In this document: positions 10,820 to 20,795 of the stretch, piece after piece | Layout of the letters: each line of letters starts with the position of its first letter | Position numbering within the stretch: the first letter of the stretch is position 1 | Notes under the pieces: model-generated | Seen by the model: only the letters and a program-made list of their open reading frames with translations | Databases searched by the model: none | What the model was told of the DNA's origin: nothing | NCBI GenBank assembly: GCA_029834535.1 | Contig: JAQMWT010000044.1 | Span: forward strand, 327,448 to 391,447 | Length of the DNA stretch: 64,000 nt | Direction of reading: 5' to 3' | DNA from: Chrysophaeum taylorii | Taxonomy: Eukaryota > Sar > Pelagophyceae > Pelagomonadales > Pelagomonadaceae | Program-made: the position numbers and the translations under genes

Positions 10820-10912
10820 CTTGGGGTTTAGGGTATTTATTATCTATCACCCCTAAAACTTAACCCTTGTCAAGGCAAAGAGAGAGAGAGGTCCTCCTCC
10901 TCCTCCTCGCAT
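10820..10912. promoter_or_regulatory. Short divergent intergenic region (candidate bidirectional promoter)
   Basis: Only 93 bases separate the start codons of two divergent genes. It holds an AT-rich stretch TATTTATTATC, a GA run and a (CTC)n run next to the ankyrin start. The two genes probably share promoter elements; inferred from geometry alone. Confidence 0.5.
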
Positions 10913-12562
10913 ATGGAGGTGGTTTACGACGACGATTCTATGCGAAACGATAGTTTGGCGCTCTGGATTGCGAGCGCCGACGGTAAAGTCGATGTAGCTC
11001 GCCGCATGCTCGAGCGCGGGGCTCACGTGAACTACGTGGATTATATAGGAAAGTCGTCTCTTTACGTTGCGAGCCAGAACGGTCACGTGGATGTCGTGCG
11101 CCTTCTGCTCGAAGAAGAACACGGGGCCGACGCGAACTTGGTCGACGAGATGGGCGTCTCGATTCTCCTCGTTGCGTGCCGAGAGCGTCGCACTGACGTC
11201 GTACGCCTTCTGCTCGAACGCGGCGCGAACGTCGATCAATCGACCCGCGGACGAATCAAATCCCCGCTTCGCGTAGCGAGCGAGCACGGCGACGTCGATA
11301 TCGCGCGCCTTCTGCTCGAACGCGGGGCCAACGTCAACGAGGTCGCGAGCGATGGGTCGTGGTGTCTTTACGTCGCGAGCCAGAACGGTCACGTTCTGGT
11401 CGCTCGCCTTTTGCTCGAACGCGGGGCCGACCCAAACCAGACCACGATCCGCCGGGCTTCGTCGCTTTACGTCGCGAGCCATAACGATCACGTTCTGGTC
11501 GTTCGCCTTTTGCTCGAGCACGGGGCCGACCCCAACAAGACCACGTTCAGCGGATTCACGTCACTCTACATCGCGAGCCAGAACGGTAACGGTCTGGTCG
11601 TTCGCATTCTTCTCGAGCGCGGCGCCGACGTCAACCAGGTTATGAGGGATGGGTTCACGGCTCTTCGCGTTGCGAGCAAGCACGGTCACGTGGATGTCGC
11701 GCGCCTTCTGCTCGAGCACGGGGCCAACGTCAACCAGGTCGACGAAGAAGGCGCCTCGTCTCTTCACGTCGCGAGCGAGAAGGGTTGCCTCGAGGTTGCG
11801 CGCGTTCTGCTCGACCGCGGGGCCGCCGACGTAAACCAGGTCGCTCTCAACGGCTTCTCGCCTCTTCACGTCGCGTGCCAGAACGGTCGCGTCGACGTAG
11901 CACGCCTTCTGCTCGAGCACGGGGCCGACGTAAACCAGGCCGCGAGCGACGGCTTCGCGTCTCTGCACGTCGCGGCCCGAAACGGTCACTTTCTGGTCGC
12001 TCGCCTTTTGCTCGAAGAACACGGGGCCAATGTCAACCAGGTCACGAAGCACGACGTCTCGTCTCTTCACATTGCGACCCAGAACGGTCGCGTCGACGTC
12101 GCGCGCCTTTTGCTCGAACAACGCGGCGGGGCCGACGTCGACGCGGTGACGAACGGAGGACAATCGTGTCTTCACGTCGCGAGCCGCAAAGGATATCACG
12201 ACATCGTGCGCATTCTTCTCGAGCACGATGCGGCGCCGAACCGCGCGGATGACGAGGGGTTCACGCCTCTTGCGCACGCCTGCACGAATGGCCGGGTCGA
12301 GACCGCGAGAGTTATTCTCGCTCGCCTGCGCGACGTTCGTCGCGACGCGACGACCAACGCGAGGTCGATTCTTTACGTCCTGCACATGCGTGGCTTTTTG
12401 CGGGGTCTGCCGTGGCTGCCGTACGCAGACACGACGCATGTGGTTTTCAGTAGTCAACAACCTCAAAGTCTTCGCGACTTGGCCTCGAATCACCCGGCTA
12501 TCGTACGACTTCTCGACGACGACCGAGTCGCCCGCCCCTCCAAGCGCGCCAGGCGACAGTAG
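10913..12562 (+). CDS. Ankyrin-repeat protein (about 14 repeats)
   Basis: Intronless, 549 residues. From residue 12 to about 480 it is an uninterrupted series of 33-36 residue ankyrin repeats with the usual pattern (xxLHVASxNGHxDVARLLLExGADVNQV). I count fourteen, plus a partial last one. Some repeats carry an extra residue (LLLEEHGA, LLLEQRGGA), which slightly bends the solenoid. The repeats are very alike even at base level, suggesting recent internal duplication. The C-terminal 70 residues are non-repetitive and end in the basic PSKRARRQ, a possible nuclear signal. Ankyrin solenoids bind other proteins; no enzyme or membrane domain is attached, so the partner is unknown. It is divergent from the histone-fold/AP2 gene. 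Confidence 0.92.
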   Translation: MEVVYDDDSMRNDSLALWIASADGKVDVARRMLERGAHVNYVDYIGKSSLYVASQNGHVDVVRLLLEEEHGADANLVDEMGVSILLVACRERRTDVVRLLLERGANVDQSTRGRIKSPLRVASEHGDVDIARLLLERGANVNEVASDGSWCLYVASQNGHVLVARLLLERGADPNQTTIRRASSLYVASHNDHVLVVRLLLEHGADPNKTTFSGFTSLYIASQNGNGLVVRILLERGADVNQVMRDGFTALRVASKHGHVDVARLLLEHGANVNQVDEEGASSLHVASEKGCLEVARVLLDRGAADVNQVALNGFSPLHVACQNGRVDVARLLLEHGADVNQAASDGFASLHVAARNGHFLVARLLLEEHGANVNQVTKHDVSSLHIATQNGRVDVARLLLEQRGGADVDAVTNGGQSCLHVASRKGYHDIVRILLEHDAAPNRADDEGFTPLAHACTNGRVETARVILARLRDVRRDATTNARSILYVLHMRGFLRGLPWLPYADTTHVVFSSQQPQSLRDLASNHPAIVRLLDDDRVARPSKRARRQ

Positions 12563-13370
12563 AAAGGGGAAGGAAGGAAAACAGCGGTTTGTGGATTACG
12601 TGAAGAAATGGTCCTCCAGTCTCTGTTGTTGGTGAAGCGAGCACGTTTGGGCGAACGAACGAACGAACTAATCGGTTGGTTTTACAAACAAACAAACAAA
12701 CAAACACCCGCAAACCTCGGAGGAGGGAGGTGCCGGCGTATTTATTACCATCCTAGGTTGACAAAATTCATGCGGATGATCGTCTGGAACGGATTTGTTG
12801 TTGTTGCATCGTGGTGGCCTCGCGACGCGGTTGATCGAGGCGCTCATTCGACAGGCTCAAAATTGGCAGCAGTTCCCCCGTCTTCGAATTCAGCCATGCT
12901 GCATATGCCAAATGGATCACCTCTATTGCCACGGACCGCGCACGTTTGTTTGTTTGTTTGTTTGTTTGTTTCGGGTGGGTTGAGGGCACCATCGTCCGGA
13001 CCAGCGCAAACGACGTGCAACTAACTAACTTAGTAGGGGTGGTTCGCTGCTCCCGCACTGTTTTCGATCTTGCGCTCGCTGTTGGTTGGCCGGTCCCTGA
13101 TATTATCAAGCTGCAGCGGGCGTGCCACGAGAACCGAGGTTTGGTGGTGGTCCGCGACGAAGGACAGACGGATATACCTTCCACGACGAGTGTATTCCTC
13201 TTTTAAAGGTCGCGCGCTTGATTGAAGACATTACTCCATGTGGATGCTGTCGACCTTGTCGTTGGACCCGAATTAATTAATTCGGGTCGTGGCAGGTATC
13301 ATCCATCTGTGGTGACGTTGCCTTGCGCGTGTTTGACGGCACCTTCTTACTTGCGTATAGTTGATGTGCA
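12563..13370. other. Intergenic with microsatellites
   Basis: Contains (GAAC)n then (CAAA)n at 12652-12706 and (GTTT)n at 12944-12971. Two stretches look weakly coding: the plus strand at 12990-13206 (for example CSRTVFDLALAVGWPVPD) and the minus strand at 12770-12920. Neither has a good start or a recognised domain. A perfect palindrome AATTAATTAATT lies at 13270-13281. Confidence 0.35.
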
Positions 13371-13772
13371 AGTCGCGGATGGTGATAACACGCGCTTGTG
13401 TCCGACGAGACCGCGGCCATTTTTTCCCGGAGACGAGGTCTCGGAGTTCTTTTCGGCCGACTAGGTCGGGTCGGAAGTTTTTCTTTACGCTCGAGTTTTC
13501 AATTCCCCGACAGACAACCTAAAGCATGCTGACTTCTTTGATCGCGAGCTTAACGTCTTCGCAACCTCGACCCGTCGCACGGCCACTGCTGCCACGGCAC
13601 GAGATACATGATCGATCGTAGGGCCAGACGCCCCGCGAGGTCGGCGTCCTCTTGCCCAAGCCCGTCTTCTGCCACGTCCAGCTGCTCTACGTGGCTCTCT
13701 GTCGAGTCGGCAACCCCGAGGATAATAGATATCCTCTTCTGGGTCGACGACTCCGCCTGTAGGTTTTTCTCG
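13371..13772 (+). repeat. Dispersed repeat, copy 1 (partner at 21086-21516)
   Basis: Matches 21086-21516 in the same orientation over several blocks: CCCGGAGACGAGG...TCGGAGTTCTTTTCGGCC; GATCGCGAG...CTTCGCAACCTCGACCC; and CAGACGCCCCGCGAGGTCGG...GTCTTCTGCCACGTCCAGCT. The copies differ by small indels, and copy 2 has about 70 extra bases after GATCGATCG. Parts look coding but are broken in both copies, so this is probably a decayed mobile or duplicated gene segment. Confidence 0.6.
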
Positions 13773-13925
13773 GACAATTATTAGGGCGCTAGCTAGCGAG
13801 CGATAAGGAGGGAATGAATGAATGAATGAATGACGCAGGATAGGTGGTGCAAAGAATCTGAGGAGGGTAAGGGTGTGTGAATAAAAGATACTTGACGCCT
13901 AACGCCCCACAGGACGGAAAAAAGG

Positions 13926-15160
13926 ATGCCTCTGGTTGCCGAGCCGAAGTCGTCCGAGGACGACGTGACGTACTTGGTCCGAAAGATCCGGAAAGTGCTG
14001 CGGACCGAGGCGAAGAGCGAGTCTTTGAGGTCCTTGTTCCGGGAGCTGGACAGGAACGGCGACGGATCGATCACTGCCCTCGAGTTCAGGAAGGGACTCC
14101 GAGACCTTGGATTTCGGCTCGACGAGTTCGAGGTGACCGAGCTCGTGCGGCACTGCGATCTCAACGGCAACGGCTGCGTCTCGTTCCGGGAATTCGAAGA
14201 CTTTGTCAACTGCAGGACGATGCGCGATAGAGACGCGCGAGGCGGCGTCGACGCTGCTCGTTAGGCTCACCAAGCTGTTGTTGTTGTTGTTGTTGTTGTT
14301 AGCCTCATCGAAAAGATAGACGCCTCGACTCGGAAACCGCGTAGGTGCAAGAAGTGCTCGACCGGCTCGGCGAAATCGTGGAAAAGAAGTACTCGTGGCG
14401 CGGGATGCAGGAAGCGTTCGAGGAATTCGACGCCGACTTTTCGGGCGAGATTGATGCCGAGGAAATGCATGAAGGCCTGCGAAAATTCGGCATCACGTTG
14501 AGCGTCGCCGAAGCCGAACGAGTTCTGGCGCGGTTCCCCGGGGACGGGCGCCGCGTGCGGTACCGGGACTTCGTCGCGGCGATGAGCGGCAGGCCCCCGC
14601 CGTTTTACGCGGGGGCGCGAACGGCGACATACGCGATACGGCGGCTGGCCCAAGAAGTCGAGCGATGCTCCAGAACCAAAACGGGCTACGACGTTCGGAA
14701 GGTCTTCGAAGATCTGGACGAAGACGGCTCGGGAAGCCTCGACAGACGCGAAATCCGCGTCGCCCTCGAGCGCATCGGTGTTTCCCTCACCCGCTCAGAA
14801 CTCATGGGCGTCATGGACTTTTTTGGAGGTAATCCTATCGACGTCGCGACTTTCACTCAGTTCGCGCTCCGCGAAGATCCCGGCACCAAACAACTTCTAA
14901 ACCTAGTGCGCCGCGAGCTCGACCGCCTCTCCGAAAGGAACCGGGGACCTCCCGACTACCGCGGTGCCTTCCGCGAACTCGACGCCGACGCTTCTGGCAC
15001 GATTGACCACTTCGAGTTCAAGACGGCAATGCGCAACCTCGGACTCCGCCTCTCCTCCGCCCAAGTCCGGCAGATCATGTGCATGTTCGACGCCAACGGC
15101 GACAACCGGATCTCCTGTCGCGAGTTCGTCGAATTCCTCGAAGCTAAGAACTTTGATTAA
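13926..15160 (+). CDS. Multi-EF-hand calcium-binding protein (four EF-hand pairs)
   Basis: Two adjoining reading frames, 13926-14264 and 14345-15160, form one repetitive protein. The start at 13926 has a good eukaryotic context (AAAGGATGCC). Each roughly 90-residue module is a pair of EF-hands with a leading helix. Loops seen: DRNGDGSITALEF, DLNGNGCVSFREF; DADFSGEIDAEEM with a degenerate partner; DEDGSGSLDRREI with a degenerate partner; DADASGTIDHFEF, DANGDNRISCREF. So six loops look able to bind calcium and two (in modules 2 and 3) have lost ligands. The first frame stops at 14262 and the next opens right after a TAG at 14342-14344. An intron of about 100 bases ending at that AG, containing a (TTG)n run at 14276-14300, would join them in phase (candidate donor near 14247). 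Calmodulin/centrin-like regulatory role; targets unknown. Confidence 0.85.
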
Positions 15161-15186
15161 TAATAATAAGTAAATACATACCAGCC

Positions 15187-16431
15187 TTGGGAATTCACTC
15201 GGCTCGCTTCACTAGGTTATTCACTTCACTTCATTTCACCGGAATTTTTCGTCTCCGAAGTCCAATGTTCACTTCCCGTTCATTCACTCTTCCCTGATGG
15301 CGTTCTCGGCTCGGCACTACGTGTACACGTCGCAGCGGATTTTTTCCAAGCGCACCTTTGACTGACGACGAAGATCATCGCAACCAAATAATTGAGGCGG
15401 CGTAATATTACCGCGGCAGTGGCGGCGGGAAAGGCAAGCGCCCTCGTTCATGACTCGAAAGGCGCTCTTTGATGAATGGGTGGACGACGCGGAATATCGT
15501 TGCTTTGTTGTTCGAATCTTGAAACACGGAGTGTTATTTATGAAGCGGCGGCTTTTCGGCAATCCATTCGCCCCCCAGGTGTGTGCTGCATGACGGCGGC
15601 GGGACACTCAAGGATAAGAAGTTCAAGCGACAGGCCATTGGCCTTGTATCCTTCATCTGGCCCGATTGGAGTGGCGTTGAGACGGTGTTCCCGCGTGGGC
15701 CTCGTTCCAGCTGACGACTACGGAACCGATTCCGGCACGGCTTGTCGGCTCCGTTCTGTGGTCGCGGAGCGTTCGAGAATCGATATCGATTTGGCGGCCC
15801 CAACCAACCATTGTTCAAGACCGGGCTCCAAAATTGGCGTCGCCGAAAAATAATTTTTTGTTGAGGTCGAAGACGCGCGTGACATGTGCATGATATATCT
15901 CACAGATCTAGCGGCATGTGGCGACTTGACACGATCCAGAGGCAAGCAGGTGATCAATCCATTCCCAGCTGGCCAGGAGCTGCTGAACAGTGGTGGCCAC
16001 GATGGAGCCGAGTACTTTTCTTACGGCACACCCACACGTGTGAAGGATCTGCATGGGCTTTTTGCCATTACAGCCGGGGAAATAAAAGCTCAAGCTCGAC
16101 CTCAATAAGACGAGGTTCCGGGCGCGATACCAAGTTATTCGTTCCTTGCTGCGTATGCACCACGTCGTGCTCAAACTGTATACGGCTACCAAAATTGGAC
16201 TCCCCTGGACAATCCATCAGTGATGAGCAATGGGTGGCGTTGGCTGAATTCGAGGCGATTTTTGCTATAACGGATGCGGCCGTTGTTTTCGTGCAACATG
16301 AACACTTATACCTGGGGGCGTGCGCCGCATTGATCATTCCACAACATGATCGAGTCTCTGCGAGCTGGCACGCTAGAAGAGTCATTGATCTCCCGAACAT
16401 AAATAACTGCGAAATCCATGCCACGTAAGAC
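15187..16431 (+). mobile_element. hAT-like DNA transposon, copy 2 (internally deleted, inverted relative to copy 1)
   Basis: Reverse complement of the element at 3534-5355. The match runs from CCACGTAAGAC (ending 16431) to the AGAGTG near 15285-15290, then continues with GTGAATGAACG...GAAGTGAACATTGG, which in copy 1 lies 600 bases further on (5277-5355). The 600-base block that encodes the BED-like N-terminus is missing. Plus-strand frames retain GDLTRSRGKQVINPFPAGQ, FFSYGTP-like sequence and the QWVALAEFEAIF block, so the transposase core is recognisable but broken. It lies directly 3' of the EF-hand gene. Confidence 0.6.
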
Positions 16432-17378
16432 TGTCGATGTTGACGAGACCGGCAAAATCTCTCTTGATCGGGCTATTTATTATTCTCGAACGAGAGCGTC
16501 GTTTTTTTGCAGGAATAATGAAAACAACTACGTGCGTCGCTTCGATTACGAATTCAACGATCGCGAGCTGATTGCCTTCCTTCTTGACTTTCGGACTATT
16601 AACTGCCGGCGCCTGTCGTCGTCCAATCAGAGAGCTCGGGCCAGGAAGTTGCTTGCTTGCTCAAGGGAGAATATGTGATTCACGCACGGACTGCATTCCA
16701 CCACCACGAAAAGGCAAAGACTTCCTCCTCCGAGCCCGCGCCGCCCTTCCTTGTCGTTCATCTCGGCGCGCAATTTTTGTCGCGCCAGCTCGAAGGTAGC
16801 GCGGGGCTTCGGGAAAATAAATGTCGGTCGCAAAAAATTCGCGATTTGACACCGTAAAAAAACCGCTTTGTTCTCCAACCCGACAGAGTGGTGTCTCGAT
16901 GTCGCGCCAGAACAGCGACCTGCTGCCGCAACGACGAAAGCTCTATTGCCTCTCGGCTTTTCGGACAAACGATCGAACCGCTTCTTCTGCGTCGCGTCGT
17001 AAATTCGAAATCGTGCTTTGCCGCAACTCGGCGGACGGTTTCCTCGGTGCGCTCGCTTTCTGATCCACGGAGTGCGCACGCGATTTGAAGACTTCGCGCG
17101 GACACCAGGTTCGTGGTGCCCGTAATTTTCCGCCTCGAGTTTGACCTCCTCGCGGGCGGCGAGTGCCCTCTTCGCTTTCGTCTGTTTGTTAGAATCGCCT
17201 TCAAGGCCGGAGGACTTGCGTGGGGGCTTTCCTTTCGGCGGCGACAGGCAACAAGGCTGCTGCATAAACATGCCGAAACGCAAAGGGTTTCAGACAGACA
17301 GACAGAGACAAGGGTTATTTATTATTAAAGAAAAGAGGGGGGACAAACATCTGTCGATTAGTAGTAAGGATAGAATAC
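16432..17378. other. Unassigned, coding-like on the minus strand
   Basis: A minus-strand frame from 17283 to 16627 and an overlapping one at 17204-16758 have basic, Glu-rich sequence (for example KRALAAREEVKLEAENYG) reminiscent of a bZIP basic-leucine region, but the frame drifts and no family can be confirmed. A plus-strand 86-residue frame at 16418-16678 starts inside the hAT-like repeat and is probably spurious. (ACAG)n lies at 17290-17308. Confidence 0.3.
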
Positions 17379-17867
17379 TCATCGGAGGACCTCTACTTTG
17401 GTGATGGCGTTTGTGACAGAGACGGGGAGGTCGTTCGGCTCGTCGTAGTCGGCCCAGTCGCCGTCGGAGAGGTCGACGTCGAAGATGGTGCCTTCCGTCG
17501 AAGCAGCGACGAAGTTATCGCCGAGGTCAACTTTTAGGACGTCCATCCCGCGCGCCTCCATCGCCAAAAAGGGCGTCCAGTTGTCGTCCGTTACCGCCCG
17601 CAGCTTGAGCTTCTTGAGTTTCTTGTCGTCCGAACTCAGAATCCTGCAGGTCGACTTCTCCTTGGCGTCGGCAAACTTTATTATCAAATTGGCCGTCCCC
17701 CGCGACCCCTCGATTTCGAAATCATCGCCGGCGGAAATCGTCACCCCACGCCGCGTTTCGTCGCTCTGACCGTTCTTCGCGTCGATGACCCACACCGACT
17801 GCGTCTTGGGAGCCAGCGACGACACGTTCTCTAGATCTACCTTGATCGACAACACGAACACCGGCAT
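17379..17867 (-). CDS. CZIB / UPF0587 (DUF866) family protein lacking the CXXC zinc site
   Basis: Intronless, 162 residues, the usual length of the family (human C1orf123/CZIB, yeast YCR090C). Recognisable family blocks in order: an N-terminal strand LSIKVDLENVSSLAP; the GSRGTANLIIKF block, where family members have GGRGSA; CRILSS; ARGMDVLKV; STEGTIFDVDL; DWADYDE. Family members normally bind a structural zinc through two CXXC pairs. At those places this protein has IDAKNGQSDE (about 28-37) and KFADAKEK (about 64-71) with no cysteine; the only Cys is at 74. So the fold seems kept and the zinc site lost. The gene's 3' flank carries ACATCTGTCGATTAGTAG, also found at 20859-20881. Confidence 0.82.
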   Translation of the reverse strand: MPVFVLSIKVDLENVSSLAPKTQSVWVIDAKNGQSDETRRGVTISAGDDFEIEGSRGTANLIIKFADAKEKSTCRILSSDDKKLKKLKLRAVTDDNWTPFLAMEARGMDVLKVDLGDNFVAASTEGTIFDVDLSDGDWADYDEPNDLPVSVTNAITKVEVLR

Positions 17868-19479
17868 GCCTTCTTTCCTTCAACCACTCCGCTTTCAAAG
17901 TAGGGTTAGGAGTGGAGGGCTTGGGGCCCAGGAAGGACTTGGAACCCCAAAAAAAAAAAAACGCGAAACTAAAGCCCGCTGCATCGAAGAAAGAGGTGCG
18001 CTCAAGCAAGGGCGCGAGCAGCAGAAGCCGCGAACCGGCCGTGGCCGGAGAGCGGCTGAGCACGCGGGGAAGGATCGCACCGGCGGGGAAGGACCGCATT
18101 CGGCACACGCAAATGATTCCCACGGCACGCAGGCAAAGCAGCAATGTCGCCGGAAGGGCCCAATAGGAGTCGAGGGCCGCGCGCGCGAATCGTCGTCCAG
18201 CGGACTACTTGTCGAGAAGTAGAGAGCACCATAGTCGCGCACTTTGATTGCCTCGCCATACGGCAGAGGACAGCGTCGCGCGGGGGGGGGGACAGCCAGG
18301 ACGCCGTCATCGAAGAAGAAGAAGAAGAAGCGACCACAAACAAAACCGCCCGAAGAAGCTTTGGGGGAAGGTTGGCGTTATCTTCTGGCGTCCGCCATTC
18401 TCTTCTGAACGAAAGGAGGCAAAGGCAGCACCGCAGCTATGCCGTCGTCGACGTCTATCGCGTCATCCTCCCGCTCTCATTTAGTCGTCATAATCGGAGC
18501 GCCAGGAAGCCGGCTTGGAGTCCTCGAAGAAGGTCGGCGCTGATTTAAAACGTCGTCGTCGTCAGAAACGAAAATCCAGCCAAGAGTATCTTGCGACCGT
18601 CGTCGGATACTGCCGGGACATCACCGATTTCAATCCCAGAGAACCTCGGCGCGCGACCCGACCAAACAGCCGCTTCCTGCGGGGCGAGAGGCGCCTCAAC
18701 CTTGGCCTCGAGTGAGTTCGTCGTCGAGGTGCCGCCTGTCGCCACTGCTGCCGCCTCGGCGAACAACTCGATAAAACCATAGACTGGTTTTTGTTGTTTG
18801 AGGAATTCGACGTTGGCGGCGTCCTCGATCAACTCGCGTTCTAGCCCGCGGGTTGTCGTTCAACCAGAGTCGCTGGCGCTGTTGTATGCTTCAAGGTGCG
18901 GTGCTAACCTCGAGTTCCGCCGCCGCACTGGCCGTCGACAGAGAGAGAGCTTGGGCGACCCAGCAGCTTGGATCTCGACCCGGAACCCGGGTTTTTTTTG
19001 GATTACAAATCTTGGCGAACGAGCAGCGTTTGGGTCGCTGCGAGCCGTTGACGATCGATCGAGATCTCGTACGCCCCCCCCGTTTTCTTGACGCGAGGGT
19101 GCTACAGATATCTTCGACGACGGACGGACGGACGGACGGACGGACGGACGTCTCGGTTGATGGACTCGGACGTCCGCGCGTGCGCTCCCGACTCTTTTAG
19201 TCAATCCGAATTCGCACGGAATCTTGATTTATCAGTGGCAGCCCGACGCTCGTGTCTGATGTCACGCTCGGCCTTGGCTCCTCCTTCGTCCGCACGGCTT
19301 CGTCGCTAACTGCTGCTCAACACTATCCATCGTCTATCAGCCCGGATGACTCACTAATCTTACGACTGGGAAAGACGTTCCTTCGAACACTTCGACCGAA
19401 ACCTCCTGCAGAACAACCTCCGAACCGCCGTTGTTAATGTGCCTTTACAGAAACAAGACGCGCCTTTACTACTTTTCTG
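17868..19479. other. Intergenic, no gene recognised
   Basis: Short frames only. On the plus strand 17906-18166 is Lys/Arg/Ser rich after an A-run. On the minus strand 18832-18545 is a 95-residue frame starting MIEDAANVEFLKQQKPV, unrecognised. A G-run lies near 18282-18290, (GAA)n at 18314-18330, and a (GGAC)n microsatellite at 19120-19148. Confidence 0.35.
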
Positions 19480-20409
19480 AGAACAGCTCGCACGACGGAA
19501 GCAAGCTCCATCAACTACTTTCAGAGTTGATGGCGACTACGACCACAAGAGCCCGTTTCTTAACCGATTCGATTGAGTAAAGTACGCGTATGAGTCCTTC
19601 TCATAGCACAACTGCGACACTTCCTCATCAAGGAGAGGTGGGAACGTTTTCTTCTACTCGAGTAAAGTCTCGTCAAGCACTTCGTTGCGAAGGACGACTT
19701 CGTAGTTAACGCAAAATCTTGTGTACGAGTCGCACTCAAAAATATGGCGCCAGCACATACGGTGAAACCGTAGCATCTATCTGCCAGGATCTGCAAACAA
19801 GCCCTCCCTCCCTCCCTCCCTCCGAAGTTGGAAGCGATGCCCCTTATGTTTGAGGAACTCAAAAAAAAAAACGGGTGTCTCGGAGCTCTGATTGTTCTGC
19901 CGCGAGAACTGTGACGTGAACCCGTATAGTCAGAGCAGGTTCTTGGCGACTACCTCTAGGAGGGGCTCTGCCTAGAGGGAGGAGTCTATGTACACCCATC
20001 GTTTAAACGATGGCAAGATGTTTTTTATCTCTGTGTGCAAACTATGATTCCAATCAAAAGTGCACTCGCTTAGCACGAACTGGCAGTTGTGTAATGTGGT
20101 GCTCTGCCTTGCAAGAGCTGTATATGCTGCGTCATCGTTGAGCGTCCAGGTGGACGTACCCAAAATATTCAATAGCGCGCGCACACTCTGTACAGCTAAC
20201 AAAACAGAATATACGCCAACACTCCAACGACAATACGAGAACACACAAACAGACACACACAAGTCTTATGTACAGCAGCAGCAGCAGCAGCCCACGTATG
20301 TTAAGCGCGTCAAAATACAGTCGTGGTGCATGGCGAGGCGAGACCGGCGCGGTAACGGTCTGATACCCATCGGAGCATGCGACACGCGGTTCTTCACCAA
20401 GCAACCCCG

Positions 20410-20423
20410 CTGGGCCCATATCC
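20410..20423 (-). other. Primer-binding site of the truncated copia copy
   Basis: On the minus strand GGATATGGGCCCAG directly follows the LTR end (CTCTGGA). It is one base different from the GGTTATGGGCCCAG of the large element and complementary to the anticodon arm of initiator tRNA-Met. Confidence 0.65.
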
Positions 20424-20795
20424 TCCAGAGGAGTCTGAAGTGCAGTGGTAAAAAGTCACTTAAGAACAACCATCCCGTTAGAGTTCAGGGAACAGGCTAT
20501 AGTCCCCCTAGCCTCAACGACAGACGACACGTAGATCTACATCTAGTTTCGCGTGTAAGAAGACTACGTACCTACGGGATGCGCTAATCAATAAAGATGA
20601 GCGCGACCACGACAACTCTGATGACTAAGAGTTGTGAAGAAGGGAAGAAGAAGGGTTCAGGAGTAAGTAAACTCGAAGGTTTATTAGAGGGCGGAGCGTG
20701 CGCTGAATACAAGCAGCTTAGATTGGCGGGAGTCCGAGCGTCGAGCGGAAAAAGGAAGTCGTCCTCAACGGACGGCATAAGGGTTTGAGACTGCA
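20424..20795 (-). repeat. Diverged LTR of the truncated copia copy, with an insertion
   Basis: Begins TGCAGTC (20795) and ends CTCTGGA (20424) on the minus strand. It aligns with the LTR at 25763-26075 but carries extra sequence, roughly 20665-20755. Part of that insertion (AAGCAGCTTAGATTGGCGGG at 20711-20730) resembles 21716-21735. Confidence 0.6.

Larger units (their letters stand above)
19480..20795 (-). mobile_element. Truncated Ty1/copia element related to the large one at 25.8-37.9 kb
   Basis: Read on the minus strand it shows, in order: an LTR (20795-20424), a primer-binding site (20423-20410), a leader whose sequence aligns with 26090-26600 of the large element (for example GACCGGCGCGGTAAC and GTGGACGTACCCAAAATATT shared), and the start of Gag. 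The Gag match is clear near 19725-19630 (YEVVLRNEVLDETLLE against YEILRNQILDRVFLEW). Stops interrupt it. Homology fades by about 19480, so only the 5' end remains. Confidence 0.68.

Noticed and set aside
10412-10831. 139-codon plus-strand frame opposite the histone-fold/AP2 gene
   Set aside because: Antisense of a strongly supported gene; no recognisable domain.
11561-12493. 310-codon minus-strand frame opposite the ankyrin gene
   Set aside because: A shadow of the ankyrin repeats: periodic and without any domain.
12944-12971. (GTTT)n and (CAAA)n runs near 12.7 and 12.95 kb as inverted repeats of an element
   Set aside because: Simple microsatellites; they pair only because of their low complexity.
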